NCBI RefSeq assembly: GCF_014897985.1
Contig: NZ_JABUZA010000030.1
Span: 1 to 58,374 of the forward strand
DNA from: Halomonas colorata
GTDB taxonomy: Bacteria > Pseudomonadota > Gammaproteobacteria > Pseudomonadales > Halomonadaceae
Reading direction: 5' to 3'
DNA: 58,374 nucleotides
Part shown: positions 1-9,480 of the stretch, piece after piece
How the letters are laid out: each line of letters begins with the position of its first letter
Numbering within the stretch: the first letter of the stretch is position 1
Notes under the pieces: generated by a model
The model's database searches: none
The model's input: the letters and a program-made list of their open reading frames with translations, nothing else
What the model was told of the DNA's origin: nothing
Made by a program: the position numbers and the translations under genes

Positions 1-73
1 GAATCTCGCGCACCGAGGCGTGATACAGATGCCCGAGCCAAAACGCCTGCATGGAGTTGAGTTCTTGGATCAT
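1..73 (-). CDS. Start of an unidentified reading frame (partial, possibly a transposase)
   Basis: On the minus strand an ATG at 73 follows AGGAGA (bases 79-84) and reads MIQELNSMQAFW and on to the window edge, 24 codons in all. The same start occurs at the right edge in the other orientation. Duplication at both ends favours a multicopy element such as an insertion sequence, but 24 residues are too few to name a family and I do not recognise it. The repeated stretch also covers 77 bases upstream of the ATG, which could be the terminal untranslated part of an insertion sequence. Confidence 0.45.
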   Translation of the reverse strand, partial: MIQELNSMQAFWLGHLYHASVREI

Positions 74-150
74 GAGGGTCTCCTGGATGAAGAAACCTCA
101 GTGTGGTCAGCAAAACTCCGCTTGAGAAGATGTGGTTAGTGGCGCGTTTA
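1..150. repeat. Left copy of a 150-bp terminal inverted repeat
   Basis: Bases 1-150 are the exact reverse complement of 58225-58374; I compared them base by base. Identity stops at base 150, after which the two flanks differ. The repeat contains a ribosome binding site and the first 24 codons of a reading frame pointing out of the window. Such a repeat is expected where an assembly breaks at a multicopy element, or where an element sits in inverted orientation on both sides of a segment. The element itself is not identified. Confidence 0.95.
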
Positions 151-280
151 CAGTAGTTTGATAAAGATTTCCACTGCGAGGCCTGTTGTCAGGGGTTTCG
201 AAGGATAGACAGGGAAGTCATCGAAAAGCTGAGTGATCTAGTTAAGCGTTATTAACCATGATAATCCAGGGAGGTTGAAC
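151..280 (+). promoter_or_regulatory. Leader region upstream of glgA
   Basis: This non-coding stretch lies between the end repeat and glgA. It is AT-richer than the genes downstream. A GATAAT that could act as a -10 element lies at 260-265, but no good -35 is visible at the usual distance, so no promoter is assigned firmly. GGGAGG at 269-274 is the glgA ribosome binding site. The promoter of the whole glycogen/trehalose run is probably here or inside the repeat. Confidence 0.35.
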
Positions 281-1972
281 ATGGGCGGAGTGGCTTTGGG
301 CGAGGTTACTACCGATACAAGCGAACCGGACGAGAGTCAAAAAGAAGTTGATAGGCACTTGAAGTTAACCGCCGTCAAAACTTCTTATATCTCTCATCAA
401 GTAATTTCTGACTATTGTCCTGATCACAGTATTACTAAGGATCTTAATAATACTAAAATCGCTAAAAACGATAAAGTTAAACCAGACTCTCCACAACGCA
501 TTTTGTTTGTAACCACCGAGATTACCGATTTCGTTAAAGTCGGTGGATTGGGTGATGTTTCATCGGCTTTACCCAGGGCGCTATCGGTGCATCACGATGT
601 GCGTGTGCTGATTCCTGCCTATCGGGAGATACTTGAATCCGAGTATGACATTATTCCTGTAGGCCACCTGCCCGCCTTCGCCGATTTGCCTGCGTGTGAT
701 ATAGGCAAGATCACCTGCCAGGATGGGCTGATTCTGTATGTATTGCTCTGCCCCGAGCTTTATGACCGCGAAGGCACGCCCTACGGAATGGGCTCCAGCG
801 GCTATGGCGATGGTCAGGATAAAGGCTGGCAGGATAACGATATCCGCTTTGCCAGACTCTCCCGGGCAGCGGCCGATATCGCCCTTGGCGAGGCAAATCT
901 CGATTGGCAGCCCCAGCTATTGCACCTCAATGATTGGGCGTGCGGTTTGGCGCCGGCCTATATGCACTGGCAAGGGCAGTCCATTCCAAGCGTATTCACG
1001 ATTCACAACCTGGCATATCAAGGCATCTTCAATGCCTCGCGCTTGAAAGCGCTCGGCATCCCCGATGAGGCGTTTCATATCGAAGGTGTCGAGTACTACG
1101 GCGACCTTTCGTTTATGAAGGCAGGTATCGTCTATGCCTCGCATGTCACGACGGTCAGTGCTACCTACGCCCAAGAGATCACTACGCCTAAATTCGGCTG
1201 TGGTCTTGATGGCCTGCTGCGCTGCAAAGCCGACCAGGGACTTCTGAGCGGTATCCCCAACGGTATCGATGACTCTTGGGACCCGCGTACGGATAGCCAC
1301 CTGATTCAGGCCTTCTCCTCCAACGACTGGCGTGGTAAACGCGCCAATGCCGATCATGTCCGCCGTCATTTCGGCCTGTTGCCGAGCCAAGGCCCACTGT
1401 TCGTGGTGATATCACGGCTTGTTCATCAGAAAGGGCTCGACCTGACCATCAAGGCCGCCAAGGCGATTGTCGATGCTGGTGGTCAGATCGTGTTTATGGG
1501 CAGCGGCGAGTGGGATGTTGAGGAAGCATTGCGTGAGCTGGCCATGCGTTTTCAAGGCGCTATCGCTGCTTACATTGGTTTTGACGAATACCAGGCGCGC
1601 TGCCTGTTTGCTGGAAGCGACTTCCTGCTGATGCCGTCGCGCTTTGAGCCCTGCGGATTAAGCCAGATGTATGCTCAGCGCTTTGGCTCGCTTCCCATCG
1701 CCCACCGCACCGGCGGGCTTGCCGATACGATTGAGGATGGTGTAACCGGTTTTCTTTTCGACGACATGCAGTTCGGCAGCTACATGCGAGCGATTCAACG
1801 CGCTTTTGCAGTCCATAAGTCGACTGACCTGTTCAACGCCATGCGCGGCGCCGCCATGACGGGACGCTACCATTGGAAGCAATCCATCGTGCCCTACAGC
1901 AAGCTTTACCAGCAGGCACTTGAACAGGCGGACACTTTACAAGCAGGACATAAAACAGCGCTATCTCACTGA
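281..1972 (+). CDS. glgA: Glycogen synthase (ADP-glucose type, GT5) with an N-terminal extension
   Basis: Transfers glucose from ADP-glucose to the non-reducing end of an alpha-1,4-glucan in the cytoplasm. The GT5 hallmarks are visible: KVGGLGDV near residue 86, the HLNDW and FTIHNLAYQG segments in the N-terminal Rossmann domain, and RFEPCGLSQMYA with RTGGLADTI in the C-terminal nucleotide-binding domain. At 563 residues it is longer than typical bacterial GlgA (about 480) because about 75 residues precede the conserved start. That extension is polar, looks disordered, and is encoded by clearly AT-richer DNA than the rest. ATG 281 was chosen because GGAGG lies 6 bases upstream; an in-frame TTG at 275 overlaps that site. 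It is first in the run and ends 15 bases before treZ. No ADP-glucose pyrophosphorylase gene is in the window. Confidence 0.93.
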   Translation: MGGVALGEVTTDTSEPDESQKEVDRHLKLTAVKTSYISHQVISDYCPDHSITKDLNNTKIAKNDKVKPDSPQRILFVTTEITDFVKVGGLGDVSSALPRALSVHHDVRVLIPAYREILESEYDIIPVGHLPAFADLPACDIGKITCQDGLILYVLLCPELYDREGTPYGMGSSGYGDGQDKGWQDNDIRFARLSRAAADIALGEANLDWQPQLLHLNDWACGLAPAYMHWQGQSIPSVFTIHNLAYQGIFNASRLKALGIPDEAFHIEGVEYYGDLSFMKAGIVYASHVTTVSATYAQEITTPKFGCGLDGLLRCKADQGLLSGIPNGIDDSWDPRTDSHLIQAFSSNDWRGKRANADHVRRHFGLLPSQGPLFVVISRLVHQKGLDLTIKAAKAIVDAGGQIVFMGSGEWDVEEALRELAMRFQGAIAAYIGFDEYQARCLFAGSDFLLMPSRFEPCGLSQMYAQRFGSLPIAHRTGGLADTIEDGVTGFLFDDMQFGSYMRAIQRAFAVHKSTDLFNAMRGAAMTGRYHWKQSIVPYSKLYQQALEQADTLQAGHKTALSH

Positions 1973-1987
1973 AGGAGTCGGCAAGGA

Positions 1988-3832
1988 ATGTCTGACAGGA
2001 CTCAGTTTCGAGAAACGGTTTTTCAGCCCACATGGGGCGCCCAGGTGGTCGAGGAAGGAGTCACCCGGTTTGTACTCTGGGCGCCGGACGCGCGCCGGGT
2101 CGATGTCGAAGTCGAAGACCTGCCAAGCGCCACCATGGTAAAGGTCGATGACGGGTATCTCTCTGCCGAGCTTGCCTGCGGCCACGGCGCTCGTTACCGA
2201 TACCGTGTTTTCGGTGATGGCGACGATCAGGGCAGCCTGATACCTGACCCTGCTGCCCGCGCTCAGGCTGGTGATATCGACGGGCCTAGCGAAGTGATTG
2301 ACCCAAACCATTACCAGTGGCGCAATCAAGGCTGGCAAGGGCGCCCCTGGCATGAAACGGTGCTTTACGAGCTGCATGTTGGCACGCTGGGTGGCTTCGA
2401 GGGCGTTCATCAACGCCTTCCCTACCTTGCTGAGCTGGGTATTACCGCCATCGAGCTAATGCCGGTCTCGGAGTTCCCCGGCGCGCGTAACTGGGGCTAT
2501 GACGGCGTGCTGCCCTACGCAGTGGAAGCCTCCTACGGCAGCCCGGATGAACTGAAAGCCCTGATCGATGAAGCCCATGGGCTGGGCCTGATGGTATTTC
2601 TTGACGTGGTGTATAACCACTTCGGCCCTGATGGTAACTACCTGGCAAGCTATGCCAGCACGTTTTTTCGTGACGATATCGCCACGCCTTGGGGCCCCGC
2701 CATCGACTTTCGAAAGCCTCAGGTGCGCCGCTACTTTATCGACAACGCCTTGATGTGGCTTGAGGAGTACCGTCTGGATGGCCTGCGTTTCGATGCCGTG
2801 CATGCCATCAGCGAACAGGACTTTCTGGTCGAGCTGGCACAAACCGCACGCACCCGGATAGCCCCTGAGCGGCATGTTCATCTAGTGCTTGAAAACGAAG
2901 GCAACACCGCCAGCCTGCTCAATACTGAGCAGTTCAATGCCCAGTGGAATGACGACTGGCACAACGTGATTCATGTCCTCCTAACCGGTGAAACCGAGGG
3001 CTACTACAGCGATTTTGTCGACGATGCCACGGCCCGGCTGGCACGCTGTTTAAGCGAAGGGTTTATCTATCAGGGCGCGCAGACACGCCATGGCCATACC
3101 CGCGGCGAGTCTAGCGCTCATTTGCCTCCAACAGCCTTTGTGGCGTTTCTGCAAAACCATGACCAGACCGGTAACCGCGCTCTTGGTGAGCGGCTAAGCC
3201 ATCTTGCAGACCCCGACGCCCTAGCAGCCGCCACGACGCTACTGCTGCTTTCACCCATGGTGCCCTTGCTGTTCATGGGCGAAGAGTGGGAGGCCAATCA
3301 GCCCTTTTTATTTTTCACTGAGCATAACGAAGAACTCGCCCAGGCGGTTCGCGCAGGACGCCGGGCTGAGTTTGCCGACTTCAACGCATTTCAAGATGAA
3401 AAGGCCCGCGAACGCATACCGGACCCTAATGCCCTGAGCACCTTCGAGGCGTCAATTCCCGACTTTGACGCCCGCGAAACGGCTTCCCATACGGCTTGTC
3501 TGGAACGCTATCGCACGCTTTTGGCCCTCCGCCATCAGCATATCGTTCCGCGCCTTCAAGGCGCGTGGGCCTTAGGGGCTAACCCCATCGGCGATAAGGC
3601 CGTGCTGGCCCGCTGGCAGATGAATGACGGCTACCAGCTGGTAATAGCGCTCAATCTGAGCCATCAGCCGGTTGCCGTAACCAATTCTGACGCTCAATCG
3701 CTGCTCGCTGAGCAGTGCTTATACGAAACACGTGAAGGAGTGGCAGCGTCTACCAAGAGTGGCCGCCTGCCCTCGGGGGCTGCTGCCGTGTGGCTGTTGG
3801 ATGGGCCGGGTAACAGTGAGGCAAGCCGATGA
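1988..3832 (+). CDS. treZ: Malto-oligosyltrehalose trehalohydrolase
   Basis: Hydrolyses the alpha-1,4 bond next to the terminal trehalosyl unit of maltooligosyl-trehalose and releases free trehalose; second enzyme of the TreY/TreZ route. This GH13 protein of 614 residues has an N-terminal beta-sandwich (FVLWAPDARRV) followed by the barrel. Visible active-site motifs are DVVYNHFGPDGN, the nucleophile in DGLRFDAVH (Asp269), LVLENEGN with the general acid (Glu302), and LQNHDQTGN (Asp392). The ATG at 1988 follows AAGGAG at 1972-1977, with a further AAGGA just upstream. It overlaps malQ by 4 bases (ATGA), so translation is likely coupled. TreZ is distinguished from GlgB and GlgX by length, the LENEGN motif and the treY partner. 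Confidence 0.93.
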   Translation: MSDRTQFRETVFQPTWGAQVVEEGVTRFVLWAPDARRVDVEVEDLPSATMVKVDDGYLSAELACGHGARYRYRVFGDGDDQGSLIPDPAARAQAGDIDGPSEVIDPNHYQWRNQGWQGRPWHETVLYELHVGTLGGFEGVHQRLPYLAELGITAIELMPVSEFPGARNWGYDGVLPYAVEASYGSPDELKALIDEAHGLGLMVFLDVVYNHFGPDGNYLASYASTFFRDDIATPWGPAIDFRKPQVRRYFIDNALMWLEEYRLDGLRFDAVHAISEQDFLVELAQTARTRIAPERHVHLVLENEGNTASLLNTEQFNAQWNDDWHNVIHVLLTGETEGYYSDFVDDATARLARCLSEGFIYQGAQTRHGHTRGESSAHLPPTAFVAFLQNHDQTGNRALGERLSHLADPDALAAATTLLLLSPMVPLLFMGEEWEANQPFLFFTEHNEELAQAVRAGRRAEFADFNAFQDEKARERIPDPNALSTFEASIPDFDARETASHTACLERYRTLLALRHQHIVPRLQGAWALGANPIGDKAVLARWQMNDGYQLVIALNLSHQPVAVTNSDAQSLLAEQCLYETREGVAASTKSGRLPSGAAAVWLLDGPGNSEASR

Positions 3833-5970
3833 ACCATAAACTTACCCAGCTCGCTGAAGCGGCCGGATTATTGCTTGAATGGGAAAATAGCGACGGCGAA
3901 CCGTGTCAGCTGTCTGAGTCGGTTCAGCGCACCCTGCTGGAAATACTCGGTTTTCCAAACGAGAGTGAAGCGGCATTGGATGAAAGCTTGGTGCGTCTGA
4001 AACGCCTGAACGCACCGGAAAGCCCGGCCGAGTGGCCACCGCTGATCACCGCTGATCTTGAGACGCCGATCACGTTGCCATCGCCACTGGCTCCCGGCAC
4101 GGCATTTGTATTGATGCTTGAGCAAGGCAGCCGCGTAGAGGGCACGCTCGACCGCGACGGCACGCTGCCCGGCATTGAAGAAATCGGCTATCACCAGCTG
4201 CACATTGCCGATACCCAATTGACCCTGGCCGTCGCGCCGCAGCGGTGTTTCTTCCCTAATGGGGCCAGCGGTGAATCCACGCCCCGATTATGGGGTCTGG
4301 CCGCCCAGCTTTATGCCCTACGCCGCACGGGCGATGGGGGTATCGGAGATATCCTGGCGCTGGAGAACTTTATCGCCCCGGCGGCAACGCTTGGCGCAGA
4401 TGCGCTGGCCATTAGCCCCACACACGCCATGTTCAGCGCTAACCCTGATAATTACAGCCCGTACTCACCTTCCACGCGGCTTCTTAACAATGTGCTGTAT
4501 AGCGCGCCGGAGGCGCTATTGGGCGAAGACCGTGTTCGCGATGCCCAGGCACGCAACGGGCTACAGGCAGAACTTCGTCGCCTGGAAGCCGACGCTTTAC
4601 TCGACTGGTTGGATGCAGCGCGAGCCAAGCTCTCCTGGCTGCGCTTTCTATACGATGATTTCATGGCTTGCGAGGATGAAGCTACTCAAGCCCTGCGCCA
4701 GAAAATGCACAAATTTCGTCAGACGGGGGGTGATTTACTGGAAGATCACTGCCGTTTTGAGGCCCTGCAACGCGAGTTCGGGCCCAGCAACTGGCGTGAC
4801 TGGCCGGCAGCCCTTCGCGATCCTGCCAGCCCGGAAGTGGCCCGCTTTGCCGAGACCCGCGCCCACGAAATAGGTTTTCACGTCTTTCTGCAGTGGCTAG
4901 TCGCTGAAGGGCTATCGTGCGCCCAGTACGCTACTCGCGAAAACGGCATGGCAATAGGCTTAATTGCTGACTTAGCCGTGGGCGCCGACGCCGCGGGTAG
5001 CCAAACGTGGAGCCGCCAGGAAGATATGCTGGAAGGCGTTTCCATCGGCGCGCCCCCCGACCTGTTTAACGGCCAGGGGCAAAACTGGGGGCTGGCCGCC
5101 TTCTCGCCATTCGGACTGAAGCGCTCGGGTTTCCGTAGTTTTATCGATATGCTGCGTAGTGCCTTTGCGCATGCTGGTGGGCTGCGTATCGACCATGTAC
5201 TCGGCCTGATGCGTTTATGGCTGGTGCCTCAGGGCGCTCCCGCCACTGAAGGCGGCTACCTGCGTTACCCATTCGACGACATGCTTCGTTTAGTGGCTTT
5301 GGAGTCCTGGCGTCATCGCGCCATCGTGATTGGCGAGGACCTTGGTACCGTGGCACCGGGCTTTCGCCAAAAGCTGGCGGCGCGCGGCATATTGGGCATG
5401 CAGGTGCTGTGGTTCGAACAGGACGAAGACAGCAACTATCTTGCCGCTAGCCGGTGGTCTGCGGATGCGCTGGCCACCACCTCGACCCATGATCTGCCCA
5501 CCGTGGCGGGTTGGTGGGCGGGCCGCGATATTGAATGGCGCGACCGACTGGGTCTGTTTAAAGCCGACCAGAGCCTGGAAAGCGAGCAACAGGCCCGGCG
5601 CCACGAGCGCGCCAAGCTTGCCACTACGCTGGGGTTGCTAGGCAGCAAACCGACCACCCAGACCCTGGAAGCTGCCGACATTCCCGCCTCGCAGGTGCTG
5701 GATGCCTGTGCCCGCCATCTGGGCGGCACTTCTGCCCCCTTGGTATTACTGCCGGTAGAGGATGTTCTGGGGCTTGAAGAGCAGGCCAACCTGCCCAACA
5801 GCACGGCGGAACACCCCAACTGGCGTCGCCGTTGGGCAACGGATGCCAGTGACCTGCTGGCATCCGATGAAGTTCATCAACGGCTTGGCGCACTGGCGCT
5901 TTCGCGCAGCGGCGAGCTAAAAGAGCCGACCTCACAAACTGCCCTGCTTGGGAGGCCGACTCATGAATGA
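3829..5970 (+). CDS. malQ: 4-alpha-glucanotransferase (amylomaltase, GH77)
   Basis: Moves alpha-1,4-glucan segments between maltooligosaccharides, with release of glucose, and so recycles chains too short for the other enzymes. The 713 residues match the long proteobacterial form with an N-terminal extra domain. GH77 motifs are present: SPTHAMFSANPDNYSPYSP in the donor loop, LRIDHVLGLMRLW with the nucleophile Asp455, VIGEDLGT with Glu503, and STHDLPTVAGWW. The start ATG overlaps the treZ stop, and the 3' end overlaps treY by 8 bases. The tight packing treZ-malQ-treY suggests that MalQ works on the short maltooligosaccharides linked to TreY/TreZ action. Confidence 0.93.
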   Translation: MNHKLTQLAEAAGLLLEWENSDGEPCQLSESVQRTLLEILGFPNESEAALDESLVRLKRLNAPESPAEWPPLITADLETPITLPSPLAPGTAFVLMLEQGSRVEGTLDRDGTLPGIEEIGYHQLHIADTQLTLAVAPQRCFFPNGASGESTPRLWGLAAQLYALRRTGDGGIGDILALENFIAPAATLGADALAISPTHAMFSANPDNYSPYSPSTRLLNNVLYSAPEALLGEDRVRDAQARNGLQAELRRLEADALLDWLDAARAKLSWLRFLYDDFMACEDEATQALRQKMHKFRQTGGDLLEDHCRFEALQREFGPSNWRDWPAALRDPASPEVARFAETRAHEIGFHVFLQWLVAEGLSCAQYATRENGMAIGLIADLAVGADAAGSQTWSRQEDMLEGVSIGAPPDLFNGQGQNWGLAAFSPFGLKRSGFRSFIDMLRSAFAHAGGLRIDHVLGLMRLWLVPQGAPATEGGYLRYPFDDMLRLVALESWRHRAIVIGEDLGTVAPGFRQKLAARGILGMQVLWFEQDEDSNYLAASRWSADALATTSTHDLPTVAGWWAGRDIEWRDRLGLFKADQSLESEQQARRHERAKLATTLGLLGSKPTTQTLEAADIPASQVLDACARHLGGTSAPLVLLPVEDVLGLEEQANLPNSTAEHPNWRRRWATDASDLLASDEVHQRLGALALSRSGELKEPTSQTALLGRPTHE

Positions 5971-8797
5971 GATTCGTGCAACGCTTCGGCTCCAGTTTCA
6001 TCGCGATTTTACGTTGGCAGACGCCGAACGCTGGGTAGACTACTACGCTGCTTTAGGCATCAGCCATATCTATGCCTCACCGCTGCAGGCGTCGCGCGCG
6101 GGCTCCCCACATGGCTACGACGGCGTTGACCCTACCCGCATCGATTCTGAACTGGGCGGTGAGGCCGCTCTGAAAAGCCTGGTTTCCCGGCTGCGCGCCC
6201 ACAATATGGGATTGGTTCTGGATATTGTGCCCAACCACCTGGCGGTGGGCGGCTCGGAAAACCTGTGGTGGCAAGACGTGCTGGCCTGGGGTGGCGATAG
6301 CCCCTACGCCGGGTTCTTCGATATCGACTGGCATCCTGATATCAACAACGCTGACCCCACGCTTAACGGCAAACTGCTCGTGCCGTTTCTTGGCGCCGCC
6401 TATGCCGAAGTACTCAACTCAGGCGAATTGACGCTGGACTACGACGCCGAGGCGGCAAGCTTTCACGTCGATTATCACGAGCACCGTTTTCCCATCGACC
6501 CGCGTCACTACGGCGACATACTACGTTTTTCCGAGCACAACGCGCTGTATGAGCAGGCGGCTTTTTTTGAAGCCCTGCAACAAGACGAAGACGCTTACAC
6601 GTCTACCCAGGATGCGCGTCGCCAGTTAAACAAGGTGCTGGAATCACCCGCAGCCCAGGCGTCGCTCAGCGCCGTCATGAAACTGTTCAATGGTGCAAGT
6701 AATAACGCTGCTACTCGGCTTCATGCCTTGCTGGAACGTCAGCACTACCGCTTGGCGTGGTGGCGCACCGCATCTGATGAGATTAACTGGCGGCGTTTTT
6801 TCGACGTGACCGAACTGGGCGGGCTACGCATTGAAGACCCAAAAGTCTTTGAGGCCGTACACGCCCTGCCATTACGTCTGGTCGAGGAAGGCTGGGTCGA
6901 CGGCATGCGAATAGACCACGTTGATGGGCTGGCCGACCCGCGGGGTTACTGCCTGCGCCTGCGCCAGCACCTGGATGCGCTAGAGGAAAAACGCCCGGCA
7001 GTTGTGCCGCGCCATGTCGCCCTGTATGTGGAAAAGATTCTGGGCGATGGCGAGACGCTGCATACTGACTGGGGCGTAGATGGCACCAGCGGCTATGAAT
7101 TCATGAACGAGGTCTCGGGAATACAGCACGACCCCGCAAGCGCCGCCCCCCTACGCCAACTATGGCACGAAGTCAGTGGTCGTAATCCTGATTTTTCTGC
7201 CGAAGTGCGCCTGGCCAGACGAGAGATACTTACTTCCTTGCTGGCCAGCGAATTTTCGGCCTGCGCCCGTGCCCTGCATGCTGTCGCGCGTGCTCAATTA
7301 AGCAGCCGTGATATTACGCTGGCCGCGATTCGCCGTGCCTTGGAAGCGTTGATTGTCCACTTCCCTATCTACCGCACTTATGCCGATGACACCGGCCGCC
7401 CCGATGCTGATCAACCCTTCTTTACCCAGGCAATGCAGGGTGCACGCCAAGCGCTTAACCCGCCGGACATTGGCGTTCTTGAAGCGCTTGAGCGCTGGCT
7501 AGGCGGTGAGGCACCGAGTGATTGCGCCAAGGATAACGAGCGCCAGCTGCGTCAGCGCGCGATTACCCGTTTTCAACAGCTGACCTCGCCGGTGGCCGCC
7601 AAGGCGGTGGAAGATACTGCCGGGTATCGCAGTGCGGCACTGATTTCGCGTAACGACGTGGGCTTTGATGGGGAGCACTTTAGCCACTCCGCCGAGCACT
7701 TCCATAAGGCCAACGCCCGGCGTGCCCGCGACTTCCCTGGCTCCATGGTGACCACCGCTACCCACGACCACAAGCGAGGCGAAGATGTACGTGCCCGGCT
7801 TGCCGCACTGAGTGAGCACGCGGTGATGTTTACCAGCCAGATTGGACGTTGGCGGAAAATGGCCGCACCGCTGCGCCAGTCATTGCCTGAGGGGCTTGCG
7901 CCCTCACCGGGCGATGAGCTGATTCTCTATCAGATTTTGCTGGGCGCCTGGTCGCCAACGCTCGATCCACAGGACGATGAGGCGCTTGAGCACTTTAACC
8001 AGCGACTCGCCGAGTGGCAGTTAAAAGCCCTGCGCGAAGCCAAGCTACGTAGCCACTGGTTGTGGCCCGACGAGGCTTACGAATCGGCCTGCCGCACATT
8101 TTTAGAAGGGTTGCTGACCACAGCGCCCTTGCGGGATTCGATCGCCGCAGCTGCGCGCTCTCTCGACCTTCCGGGCACCATTAACGGCTTGGTACAGACG
8201 GTACTGCGCCTAACCGTACCCGGCGTGCCGGATCTTTATCAGGGAACCGAGTTCTGGGACTACAGTCTGGTAGATCCGGATAACCGCCGCCCAGTCGACT
8301 ACGGCCTGCGTAAAGCAGGGCTTGATCAGGCGCTGCCACCTAAAGCCGCCCTGCGCACCTGGCGTGATGGGCGAGTAAAACAAGCACTGATTGCCCGGTT
8401 GCTCGAGCTTCGCCACCGCCATCCGCGGCTGTTCGCCCACGGCGACTACCACCCGCTTATGGCAGACGGCGAACGTGCCAATCACGTGGTGGCCTTTACC
8501 CGCCGCTATACCGGCTATCAATTACTGGTGGTAGTCCCTCGACTCACCGCCAACCTGCTGGATAACACCGACAGACCGCATATTCCACAAGAGCACTGGG
8601 AGGATACGTGCCTGCAACCGGCCCCAGGTTGCTGGCAAAGCGTTTTAACCGAGGCAACCCTGGAAGCAGGCAGCGCCGGCATTTCTGTTGCCAGCCTGCT
8701 TGCTGAGCTACCCGTGGGAGTTTTCCTGCGCGCTGACCACACGGACAGCAGCACTGAAGCCCCGCCCTTCCATCAATACAGTGAATTATCGAAATAG
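5963..8797 (+). CDS. treY: Malto-oligosyltrehalose synthase
   Basis: Converts the reducing-end alpha-1,4 linkage of a glucan chain into an alpha,alpha-1,1 linkage, giving maltooligosyl-trehalose for TreZ. The protein is 944 residues from ATG 5963; GGGAGG at 5950-5955 lies 7 bases upstream, whereas an upstream TTG at 5948 has no proper site. Family signs are YASPLQASRAGSPHGYDGVDP near the start, LDIVPNHLA, GMRIDHVDGLADP (Asp318), LYVEKILGDGE (Glu357), TATHDHKRGED, and VPGVPDLYQGTEFWDYSLVDPDNRRPVDY near the C-terminus. It is the third tightly coupled gene after glgA and is followed 17 bases later by the DUF2934 gene. Confidence 0.95.
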   Translation: MNEIRATLRLQFHRDFTLADAERWVDYYAALGISHIYASPLQASRAGSPHGYDGVDPTRIDSELGGEAALKSLVSRLRAHNMGLVLDIVPNHLAVGGSENLWWQDVLAWGGDSPYAGFFDIDWHPDINNADPTLNGKLLVPFLGAAYAEVLNSGELTLDYDAEAASFHVDYHEHRFPIDPRHYGDILRFSEHNALYEQAAFFEALQQDEDAYTSTQDARRQLNKVLESPAAQASLSAVMKLFNGASNNAATRLHALLERQHYRLAWWRTASDEINWRRFFDVTELGGLRIEDPKVFEAVHALPLRLVEEGWVDGMRIDHVDGLADPRGYCLRLRQHLDALEEKRPAVVPRHVALYVEKILGDGETLHTDWGVDGTSGYEFMNEVSGIQHDPASAAPLRQLWHEVSGRNPDFSAEVRLARREILTSLLASEFSACARALHAVARAQLSSRDITLAAIRRALEALIVHFPIYRTYADDTGRPDADQPFFTQAMQGARQALNPPDIGVLEALERWLGGEAPSDCAKDNERQLRQRAITRFQQLTSPVAAKAVEDTAGYRSAALISRNDVGFDGEHFSHSAEHFHKANARRARDFPGSMVTTATHDHKRGEDVRARLAALSEHAVMFTSQIGRWRKMAAPLRQSLPEGLAPSPGDELILYQILLGAWSPTLDPQDDEALEHFNQRLAEWQLKALREAKLRSHWLWPDEAYESACRTFLEGLLTTAPLRDSIAAAARSLDLPGTINGLVQTVLRLTVPGVPDLYQGTEFWDYSLVDPDNRRPVDYGLRKAGLDQALPPKAALRTWRDGRVKQALIARLLELRHRHPRLFAHGDYHPLMADGERANHVVAFTRRYTGYQLLVVVPRLTANLLDNTDRPHIPQEHWEDTCLQPAPGCWQSVLTEATLEAGSAGISVASLLAELPVGVFLRADHTDSSTEAPPFHQYSELSK

Positions 8798-8814
8798 GCA
8801 TAGGGAGAGCTGAG

Positions 8815-9444
8815 ATGACTGACGAAGAACGCGTACGTCAATTGGCCTACAGCATTTGGGAAGCTGAAGGGCGCCCCGAAGGGCAGCAGCAAAAACACTG
8901 GGACAGAGCGATGAAGATAGTGGCTGCCGAGCAGGCGGCAGGCAACGAAGCTGATCTTGACGAAGTGGGCGAACCCATCGACGAAGCGCCCATTTTAGAG
9001 GATGACTTGCCTCTGGAAGAGGACGAAATGGGCATTCAGGAGAACCGTCTACCGCTTGAGGACCCCGATGGCGATCTATCCTTCGATGAAGCGCCCTTTC
9101 GCGACGATATAACGGTAGGCCAGGACGTGCCTGTCCAGGACGTGCCTGTCCAGGACGTGCCTGTACAGGACCGTGGCCATCCGCCTCAGGAATCTACACC
9201 CGACGAAACAGCCGGCTCAATGGAGCCACTGCCGGAAGAGTCGGCCACCGTAAAACGCGCCCAGCGCCCGCGCCGCAGCAGCGAGGCGCTAACCGCTACT
9301 GACGAGGCTGACGACCCTCCACCGGCTAAAAAATCAACACGCGCTCAGCCCAAAAAGACGGCCGGATCAGGAAAGTCCGAGCCTACTAAAACAGTGACCA
9401 AGAAGACCACGACCAAAGCGAAGAAACCAAGCGATCGGAAGTAA
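8815..9444 (+). CDS. DUF2934 protein with acidic middle and lysine-rich tail
   Basis: The protein has 209 residues. The first 35 or so (RVRQLAYSIWEAEGRPEGQ, then HWDRA) match the short DUF2934 helix-rich domain, whose function is unknown. Residues about 40-115 are strongly acidic, with a QDVPV pentapeptide repeated three times around residues 103-118. The last 45 residues are rich in Lys, Thr, Pro and Ala, resembling histone H1 or AlgP-type tails. There is no signal peptide or membrane segment. GGGAGAG at 8802-8808 supports the ATG. Position between treY and glgX puts it in the same transcript, so a role at the glucan granule or in regulation is plausible but only an inference. Confidence 0.8.
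   Translation: MTDEERVRQLAYSIWEAEGRPEGQQQKHWDRAMKIVAAEQAAGNEADLDEVGEPIDEAPILEDDLPLEEDEMGIQENRLPLEDPDGDLSFDEAPFRDDITVGQDVPVQDVPVQDVPVQDRGHPPQESTPDETAGSMEPLPEESATVKRAQRPRRSSEALTATDEADDPPPAKKSTRAQPKKTAGSGKSEPTKTVTKKTTTKAKKPSDRK
9121..9171 (+). repeat. 15-bp in-frame tandem repeat
   Basis: The unit CAGGACGTGCCTGTC occurs three times in a row (third copy ends in A), followed by six bases of a fourth. It lies inside the DUF2934 gene and encodes the QDVPV pentapeptide repeat. Near-identity between units suggests recent expansion by slippage, and copy number may vary between strains without breaking the frame. Confidence 0.9.
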
Positions 9445-9480
9445 AGCGACCACGCATAAGAGCACTCAAAAGGCTCAAGG

